A DNA stretch of 11,155 bases, from contig JAUWJN010000054.1 of the NCBI GenBank assembly GCA_030607655.1, forward strand, positions 1 to 11,155, given 5' to 3'. The notes beneath the pieces were generated by a model. The model did no database searches. It had not been told where the DNA came from and saw only the letters and a list, made by a program, of their open reading frames with translations. The stretch's first letter is position 1; each line of letters starts with the position of its first letter. The DNA is from a bacterium. Its GTDB lineage: Bacteria; Armatimonadota; Zipacnadia; Zipacnadales; Zipacnadaceae. The translations under genes and the position numbers were made by a program. Below are positions 6,501 to 11,155 of this stretch, in pieces.

Positions 6501-7907
6501 CTACGTTCGGAATACTTCGTGCAGCAAATCTATGGCTGCCTCCACGACTATATCGAGCGCTTCGGGTACCAGCTTGGCCCAGTAGGAGGTCGCGACCTCG
6601 TGGCCTCCCCGGTCGAAAGCTTCCTTAGTGGGGATATAACCCACATAGTGAGTAGTCATGTGCACGATATAGGTCGGGTAGGTCGGCGAGGCCAATTTGA
6701 TTCGCAGGCCGCCTTCTACGAAGGGTTCTCCGGGCAGACCAACAAAGGCTGTATCTCCCACGCGGAAGACCTGTATCTCATAATCTAACGCCCCTTCGCG
6801 CTGTTGGCAGAGATGTACGCTGAGAACTTCTGCGGCCCGCATCCAGTCGGAGTCCACTCGTGTACACTGTTCATCTGTCCACACGGGCTGGGGATATTGG
6901 GCCAAAAGCTTCTCGGCTTTATCAAGGTCTTGGGGGTCAACTTGCCGAAGAGGGATCTTCACATGCTTGGTCTTCCAATCTAGAATAGCTTCGTCTTGAA
7001 ATGGCAGGGTCTCAATAACCTTGCCAGCAGTTGCTGCCAAGACCCTCCCCATCCGCCGATGGTCTTCTACATAATCGGAATTATACGGAGGCCAGGGATT
7101 AATGTTTCCACAGGCACCATTCAGAACCACGGCTACACAGTCCTGGCCATATGCTTTCCTGAGCTGGTCGGCCAGTGCTCCCGGCCAGTCGGCGGAAACT
7201 ATCGGTTTAGGGAGAAGATGCACTGGATGACAGGTGTAGTTCACCAGCATAGCAACCATGCGCAGGGATTCCGTACGCACGCACATTACCCCCAACTCCG
7301 GATCAATAGGCCCCTCCAAGTACCGAATCCAAGTGGGGCCAAGGGGGTTCTCCCAGCGTCTCCCTGGCATACCTACAGAACCATCACGCTTCACCGCCCG
7401 CCGGTTAAACGCCACTCTGCCTTCTATCCCGCTACCCACCCCAATCTGGACAGGCTGCAGGGCCTCATTGGCTAGCCGGATAGCCTGGACGATGCCTTCC
7501 ACGGCGAAAGAATTATAGGACTCGTCGCCTCCACGTATCCAATCGTACTGCGGAGGAAGAGCCGGGAAATCCTCATCGAGCATAAAGTAACCCAACGACG
7601 GAGCCGAGTGGGTCTGGGTAGGATGGATCATGACCGCCTCCGGCTCAAATCCGAAATTCTCCGTGGCCGCCTGCCTGATCAGGGCGGAATACTGTCGGGT
7701 AATCACCGTCAGGTCAAGGCCCACGAAACAGAGCTTACACCCGTTGCACTCAAATACCAGGGCCTTAGCGTAAAGTGGGTCGCTTACCAATCGAGCTGGC
7801 CTACGCCGGCCAATGTCGCCGGCCAATTGCACACCGGCCTTAGGCGTGATATCTACCTGGGCTACGCCGGCTCTCAAGGATCCGGGTTGTTGTTGTACTT
7901 CTCTCAT
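6501..7907 (-). CDS. Neutral/alkaline ceramidase N-domain-like hydrolase, cytosolic
   Basis: This 468-residue protein matches the N-terminal catalytic domain of neutral/alkaline non-lysosomal ceramidases. Visible signatures are LRAGVAQVDITP (11-22), the metal-site-like HPTQTHSAP (95-103), NYTCHPVHL (223-231), the LNGACGNINP oxyanion/turn segment (262-271), GLPGEPFVE (390-398) and HMTTHYVGYIPTKEAF..GGHE (416-436). Family enzymes hydrolyse the amide bond of N-acyl sphingosines with an active-site zinc. The C-terminal Ig-like domain of true ceramidases is absent, and there is no signal peptide, so this is a shorter cytosolic homologue. Such single-domain members are common in environmental carbohydrate-use clusters with unknown substrates, so I would not call it a ceramidase. 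AGGAGG overlapping 7916-7920, eight bases before the ATG, fixes the start. It follows the aminotransferase by 33 bases in the same operon. Confidence 0.82.
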   Translation of the reverse strand: MREVQQQPGSLRAGVAQVDITPKAGVQLAGDIGRRRPARLVSDPLYAKALVFECNGCKLCFVGLDLTVITRQYSALIRQAATENFGFEPEAVMIHPTQTHSAPSLGYFMLDEDFPALPPQYDWIRGGDESYNSFAVEGIVQAIRLANEALQPVQIGVGSGIEGRVAFNRRAVKRDGSVGMPGRRWENPLGPTWIRYLEGPIDPELGVMCVRTESLRMVAMLVNYTCHPVHLLPKPIVSADWPGALADQLRKAYGQDCVAVVLNGACGNINPWPPYNSDYVEDHRRMGRVLAATAGKVIETLPFQDEAILDWKTKHVKIPLRQVDPQDLDKAEKLLAQYPQPVWTDEQCTRVDSDWMRAAEVLSVHLCQQREGALDYEIQVFRVGDTAFVGLPGEPFVEGGLRIKLASPTYPTYIVHMTTHYVGYIPTKEAFDRGGHEVATSYWAKLVPEALDIVVEAAIDLLHEVFRT

Positions 7908-7940
7908 TAAGCTAACCTCCTCGGTATCTGGCCTAACTTC

Positions 7941-9157
7941 TCAGCTCCTCAGCTCGTCGCGGTTATCCCAAACCTTCTGAAAGACCGACAAGATAAGGTC
8001 CATTTCCTCCCGCGGGCCTAAGAAAGTGGCATGGCCAAAGCTAAGCGCCTCGTTTTTCCAGGCATATTCGCAGTTAGGGCATTCGTGCTTGCGGTGGGTG
8101 GCGTGGCCTTCGGTGTACATCGGGTTCAGGTACATCGGGTCAATGTGGCCGCCGCCCCCAATAGGTAGATTCTCGGCGCCGGCCGCCTGGAGGAATTGGT
8201 CGCGGGTAATGCCCTCCCAGGCCTCAGGTATGAACTTGAAAGTCCAGTAGTAGAATCCCCATTGGGTGAGGCGCTCGTCCCACTTCATAGACCGGACACC
8301 AGGGATTTGCTCCATACCGGCGGCTAAGTAGCGGGCATTGGCATCGCAATGTTTGATCTGTTCATCAAGGCGCGCGAGCTGCGCAAGTAGCAATGCGCCC
8401 TGAAACTCAACCATGCGCAGGTTGGAGCCAACCAGGTGATGCTCATACAACGGATGCCCCGCCATCCGTCCATGACTACTGAGGCTGTGCAGCTTCGCCG
8501 CTAATTCGCGATCGTTGGTCAGAACCATGCCCCCTCGCCCGCCGATAGCGTCTTGCCCTGCTGGAAACTGAAAGTCCCCATATCGCTCACGGGAAACTTG
8601 TGCCCATCAAAGATAGTGCCGTGCACATGGGCGCAGTCCTCAATAACCAGCAGGTCATGCTGCTCGGCTATCGGGCCAATCGCGTCCATATCAGCCGGGT
8701 ATCCCCCCAGATGCACCGGGATCACCGCCCGCGTCTTGGCGGTAATAGCACTCTCAAATGCCGCCGGCGAAAGCGTGTAAGTCTCCGGGTCAATATCAAC
8801 GAATACTGGTATAGCGCCCACGAAAGAAGGTGCCATAGCGGTGGCGATGAAGCTGGGCGCCGGCACGATGACCTCATCCCCGGGCTGAATGTCGCCAGCA
8901 CGCAGCGCTACCTCAATGGCGGTAGTGCCATTGGTGACGGCTACGCCATATTCGTTGTCTTGATATTCAGCGAACGCAATCTCGAATTTGCCGACTTCCG
9001 AGTCGCTTTGCTTCTGGTGCGAAGTGCAGCACCATTTCGTGCTCTCCAGTGCGCGGATTAGCGCCTGGCGGTCGGTGTCGTCGTAAAGCGGCCAGGACTT
9101 GCCGATGGTCTTGCCTTCCAGCAGGGGCTTGCCATCCTTTATTGCTAGGTTTGCCAT
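7941..9157 (-). pseudogene. DegT-family aminotransferase interrupted by a one-base frameshift
   Basis: Two overlapping frames (9157-8519 and 8528-7941) together make one complete aminotransferase of about 405 residues. The first carries VTNGTTAIEVAL (74-85), GDEVIVPAPSFIAT (93-106), PVHLGGYPADMD (147-158), VIEDCAHVHG (171-180) and SFQQGKTLSAGEG with PLP lysine K202. The second resumes at MVLTNDREL and continues through GSNLRMVEFQGALL to the end. The break falls in the conserved GEGG motif, where a run of five C on the plus strand (8530-8534) has to be six to restore the frame. Either the gene is freshly inactivated or the base is a homopolymer sequencing error; intact coding on both sides favours error or a very recent mutation. 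GGAGG at 9168-9172 supports the start. It is a distant paralogue of the other aminotransferase here and does not share its low GC. The role would be amination of a keto-sugar or keto-cyclitol. Confidence 0.88.
7943..8022. repeat. Downstream arm of an 80-bp direct repeat
   Basis: This is the parent copy of the repeat at 6400-6479, with 79 of 80 bases identical and the same orientation, 1543 bp apart. The two arms flank the entire ceramidase-like gene. This arm is the 3' end of the aminotransferase gene; the other is a relic. Confidence 0.9.
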
Positions 9158-9209
9158 GTTACGATTACCTCCGGTGGTTGCTTGAATAAGGTGATAGCAA
9201 CGGTGGGGC

Positions 9210-9977
9210 TCACTGTAGCTGTTGGGCCTCGCGCCAATCTACGAAGGCGCGGGCGACCTCGGCGACGGGCGCGGTCCAGATACGGTCAGAATGGAGCTGC
9301 AAGTGTCGGCATAGCTCGGCGAAATCAACTTCGGCTACTGTCAGATGGCCTTCGTTGATACCATGGAAGTTCATTATGCCCCACTTGCCCTCAGTAGCAC
9401 AGCGCTCGGCCAGGCCCACCAGCGTCGGTCCCCACGCTCGCTCGCCGCCCCACGAGGATAAACAAGCTAAGCTAGCGGTGAGGGGGTGATTGGCCAGCTC
9501 CGACCGGCCCGCCCGGCCGGCGATGTGATACTTGGCGACAATCGGGACATAGCTCTGCCGATTGTGGTCCTCGCCGACGTGGGTCTGATAGCAGGGATAA
9601 GCAAAAGAGGTATCCCGCTGCTGCGGCACCAACTGGCGCAGACGCTGGGCCGCCAAAGCGATATCCTCTTCCATCTCCGCCAGAGTACAATCCTCCAGGC
9701 TGCGGGCTTTAAGATGATCCCGCAGGACCCGGGAACACATATGCGTGGTGCCGTGACTGCCCAGTTCATGGCCACTCGCCGCTACCTCGCGCCACGGCGC
9801 CCAGCGTTCCTCCCAATCCTCACCGCCCAGGCCCAGATAGAAGGTGGTGCGCAGGCCGCAATCATTCATCATCGGTATCGCCCGCTCCAGTTGCGAGGTG
9901 ATACCATCATCAAAGGTGAGGGAAAACGCTCCCTGCTTGCCTTCAGGATAGGGGAGGGAACTTAACTCGGGGTCCAT
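9210..9977 (-). CDS. Polysaccharide deacetylase (NodB/CE4) family protein
   Basis: This is a 255-residue NodB-homology protein. Motif 1 is TFDDG (21-25, catalytic and metal Asp D23/D24), motif 2 is HELGSHGTTH (70-79, metal ligands H75 and H79), motif 3 is the degenerate FAYPCY (125-130), and a late NFHGI (203-207) supplies the motif 5 His. The family removes N- or O-acetyl groups from chitooligosaccharides, peptidoglycan or related amino sugars. There is no signal peptide or membrane helix, so it is cytosolic, unlike cell-wall deacetylases, which suggests a soluble oligosaccharide or sugar derivative as substrate. AGGGGG about eight bases upstream supports the ATG at 9975-9977. It is the first protein gene after tRNA-Ala on the same strand and lies 52 bases upstream of the frameshifted aminotransferase, so they are probably co-transcribed. 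Confidence 0.85.
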   Translation of the reverse strand: MDPELSSLPYPEGKQGAFSLTFDDGITSQLERAIPMMNDCGLRTTFYLGLGGEDWEERWAPWREVAASGHELGSHGTTHMCSRVLRDHLKARSLEDCTLAEMEEDIALAAQRLRQLVPQQRDTSFAYPCYQTHVGEDHNRQSYVPIVAKYHIAGRAGRSELANHPLTASLACLSSWGGERAWGPTLVGLAERCATEGKWGIMNFHGINEGHLTVAEVDFAELCRHLQLHSDRIWTAPVAEVARAFVDWREAQQLQ

Positions 9978-10012
9978 CAGCTAGCCCCCTGTTGCTGTGG
10001 CTAAGATGATAA

Positions 10013-10088
10013 TGGTGGACGGGAAGGGATTCGAACCCTCGACCTCCTCCGTGCGAGGGAGGCGCTCTCCCAGCTGAGCTACCCGCCC
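10013..10088 (-). tRNA. tRNA-Ala (anticodon CGC), CCA encoded
   Basis: On the minus strand the sequence folds into a full cloverleaf. The acceptor stem is GGGCGGG with CCCGTCC, including the G3:U70 pair that identifies alanine tRNAs. The D arm is GCTC/GAGC, the anticodon stem is CCTCC/GGAGG around the loop CTCGCAC, and the T arm is GAGGG-TTCGAAT-CCCTT. The anticodon CGC (plus-strand 10053-10055) reads the alanine codon GCG. Discriminator A73 is at 10016 and the CCA end is encoded at 10013-10015. The deacetylase gene starts 35 bases downstream on the same strand. Confidence 0.96.
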
Positions 10089-10099
10089 ACTTGAGGGCT

Positions 10100-10128
10100 A
10101 TTTTATTCCAACTGCCGGGGGCTGTCAA
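10100..10128 (-). promoter_or_regulatory. Near-consensus sigma-70 promoter of tRNA-Ala
   Basis: On the minus strand, TTGACA (10123-10128) is followed after exactly 17 bases by TAAAAT (10100-10105), and the tRNA 5' end (10088) is 11 bases beyond the -10 element. This is a textbook housekeeping promoter. With no terminator visible after the tRNA, it may also read into the deacetylase/aminotransferase/ceramidase-like genes. Confidence 0.85.
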
Positions 10129-10161
10129 GAGAGAATCGCAACGGCAAGGCCTCACCCCTGG

Positions 10162-10184
10162 CCCCTCTCCTTGCAGGAGAGGGG
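10162..10184. repeat. Perfect palindrome of the dispersed LTPGPSP type
   Basis: CCCCTCTCC (10162-10170) and GGAGAGGGG (10176-10184) form a 9-bp stem with the loop TTGCA. It is preceded by CTCACCCCTGG. Translated in one plus frame this gives LTPGPSPCRRG, the well-known spurious peptide of a palindromic repeat scattered through intergenic regions of many bacteria. It sits between the small membrane protein gene and the tRNA promoter. The stem has no T-tract, so it is not an intrinsic terminator. Confidence 0.8.
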
Positions 10185-10185
10185 T

Positions 10186-10245
10186 AACAGCAGGGAACGG
10201 CAGACAACGCCAGACAACAGCAGATAACGGCGAGGAACGACAGAT
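10186..10245. repeat. Decamer tandem repeat, six units
   Basis: Six consecutive 10-base units follow one base after the palindrome: AACAGCAGGG, AACGGCAGAC, AACGCCAGAC, AACAGCAGAT, AACGGCGAGG, AACGACAGAT. All begin AAC and most share CAGA at positions 6-9. The same family occurs as three units at 6264-6293. The period is one helical turn of DNA. It is non-coding, lying just beyond the stop of the minus-strand gene at 10260. Confidence 0.85.
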
Positions 10246-10259
10246 GGTAAGACTATGGA

Positions 10260-10580
10260 TTATTTGGTGCCGTCATCTTCGGAGTTGGCTTCCTCCAGAT
10301 GGCGCTGGGCGCGGTCCCAGGGAGTCTCCTCATCGGCCTGCGCCTGGCGTCGAGCTTGAGCCTGTCGGCGGCCTAACCACCGCATCAGCCCTACCACCAG
10401 GATAAAACCACCCCCCGAGATAGCCGCCAGGAGTAAGGCCGCTCCGCGCTGCTGGTCGGGCCTGAGGTCGGGAGGCTGCGCGGCAGCGGGCCAATCCTGA
10501 TGAATGATCAGAGCCAGAACCAACAGGCCGGTGACAATTGCGTGCCACATTCTGATGGCAAACGTGACGGTCGAGTGCAT
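10260..10580 (-). CDS. Small two-helix membrane protein of unknown function
   Basis: This 106-residue protein is not one I recognise. It has a first hydrophobic segment at about 12-27 (WHAIVTGLLVLALIIH), which could be a signal anchor, then a short polar loop rich in Pro, Gln and Asp. A second helix at about 46-68 (AALLLAAISGGGFILVVGLM) is followed by a strongly basic RRQAQARRQAQ segment and an acidic C-terminus. By the positive-inside rule the basic tail is cytosolic. The ATG at 10578-10580 lies 10 bases after the stop of the nuclease gene, and AGGTGG a few bases upstream could serve as ribosome binding site, so the two are probably in one operon. A start at M11 is also possible. The gene ends 15 bases before the decamer repeat array. 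Confidence 0.6.
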   Translation of the reverse strand: MHSTVTFAIRMWHAIVTGLLVLALIIHQDWPAAAQPPDLRPDQQRGAALLLAAISGGGFILVVGLMRWLGRRQAQARRQAQADEETPWDRAQRHLEEANSEDDGTK

Positions 10581-10590
10581 AGCTCACCAC

Positions 10591-11155
10591 CTACCTCTCG
10601 CTGCGTAGCGCAGTATCAGGACAGATGTCTACAAATGGGCACCCCTCACACGGCGGCTGGAGCGAAGGCGCCGGTCGCTGCTGGATGGATTCCAACTCAA
10701 CGATCTGGCTAAGGGCCTGGTCAAGGCGTTCAGCTTGGCGGGATACCAATGCCTCGTCCAGGGGTATCTCGTTCAGGCCGCTCTCGGTAACGTGGACAAT
10801 CAGGGGCTGCAACTTGGTGGCTAGGGCCGGCTCCGTGAGCAGAGCTTGCTGGTAGATGTACATCTGTAGGGCGTAATTCTCCACATCTGACTCGTCCAGT
10901 CGGCGGTTGGTCTTGAAGTCCGCGAACTGAGCCTGCGCTGATAAGAGTAAGTCTACCACGCCGCCGATGTCCACTATTGCACCGGCTACTTCGCGAACCA
11001 GATGCACCGGTCTTTCCACATCCTCGGGAGCCGGCCGCAGCTCACTCCAGGGGCTGGCCGCAAAAGCCGCGATCAGTCGCCGCAGCCGCTCAACTGACGC
11101 GGAATCAGCGTCCGCTAGGGCTGAATCAATCAAGTGCTCCTGGTAAGCTTCATCC
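10591..11155 (-). CDS. PD-(D/E)XK nuclease domain, C-terminal part of a RecB/AddAB-type protein (partial)
   Basis: The frame is open from the window edge (reading DEAYQEHLIDSALA) to a TAG at 10591-10593, so this is the 3' end of a longer gene. A TTG at 11131-11133 is inside that frame and need not be a start. Numbering from that TTG, it shows the RecB-family nuclease core: GGVVDLLL (58-64) with the first metal Asp D61, FADFKTNRR (70-78) with D72 and K74, and ALQMYIY with the QxxxY pair Q90/Y94. It ends with CEGCPFVDIC (162-171), three cysteines spaced like those of the AddB/Cas4 iron-sulfur cluster; the fourth would lie upstream of the window. The most likely protein is the C-terminus of a UvrD-like helicase-nuclease (AddA/AddB class) acting on double-strand breaks. 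A stand-alone or Cas4-like exonuclease is less likely, with no CRISPR signal nearby. Confidence 0.75.
   Translation of the reverse strand, partial: DEAYQEHLIDSALADADSASVERLRRLIAAFAASPWSELRPAPEDVERPVHLVREVAGAIVDIGGVVDLLLSAQAQFADFKTNRRLDESDVENYALQMYIYQQALLTEPALATKLQPLIVHVTESGLNEIPLDEALVSRQAERLDQALSQIVELESIQQRPAPSLQPPCEGCPFVDICPDTALRSER

Noticed and set aside
10186..10245. Decamer array as a CRISPR array
   Set aside because: The units are contiguous 10-mers with no spacers, and no cas genes are visible; the nuclease at 10591-11155 looks like RecB/AddAB rather than Cas4.
10091..10405. Plus-strand ORF of 104 codons reading through LTPGPSP and a repetitive RQRQTTADNGEERQ segment
   Set aside because: It is a translation of the palindrome and decamer repeats plus the antisense of the membrane protein gene; not a real protein.

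Overview
The window looks like a piece of a moderately GC-rich chromosome from an environmental, probably uncultured bacterium. The gene content is a partial pilin-like protein with a C-terminal DGHVKF-type motif, DegT aminotransferases, a URO-D-like protein, a NagB-like protein, a cytosolic ceramidase-like protein and a HisD paralogue beside an SDR. That mix is most familiar from the PVC group (Planctomycetes, Lentisphaerae), Armatimonadota and similar candidate phyla. This placement is an inference from gene content; there is no rRNA or marker protein to confirm it.

Layout. Plus strand, 1-2448: the tail of a pilin/pseudopilin-like protein, then a HisD-family dehydrogenase and an SDR oxidoreductase joined by an ATGA overlap. 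Minus strand, 5160 down to about 2542: a DegT aminotransferase of clearly lower GC, a possible 33-residue ORF, a URO-D-family protein, and a possible one-helix membrane peptide. Plus strand, 5341-6261: a divergent NagB/GlcN6P-deaminase-like protein, transcribed away from the aminotransferase across a 180-bp divergent intergenic region. Minus strand, 9977 down to 6398: a polysaccharide deacetylase-like protein, a second DegT aminotransferase broken by a one-base frameshift in a homopolymer, a neutral-ceramidase-like hydrolase, and a stray copy of the last 26 codons of that aminotransferase. Minus strand, 10088 down to 10013: tRNA-Ala(CGC) with a near-consensus promoter. Minus strand, 11155 down to 10260: the C-terminal nuclease domain of a RecB/AddAB-type protein (cut by the window end) and a small two-helix membrane protein.

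How the genes may work together. Two polyol/sugar dehydrogenases, two sugar-type PLP aminotransferases, a deaminase/isomerase-fold protein, an amide-hydrolase-like ceramidase homologue and a CE4 deacetylase-like protein suggest cytosolic handling of an amino sugar, aminocyclitol or N-acyl amino sugar. No single step can be assigned a substrate from sequence alone, and the genes lie in several transcription units, so the pathway is a hypothesis.

Non-coding structure is rich for a window this size. One degenerate decamer repeat family (around AACGGCAGAC) occurs in two intergenic regions, each time next to a strong palindrome. An 80-bp near-perfect direct repeat brackets the ceramidase-like gene. 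A dispersed palindrome of the kind often mis-translated as LTPGPSP sits upstream of the tRNA.
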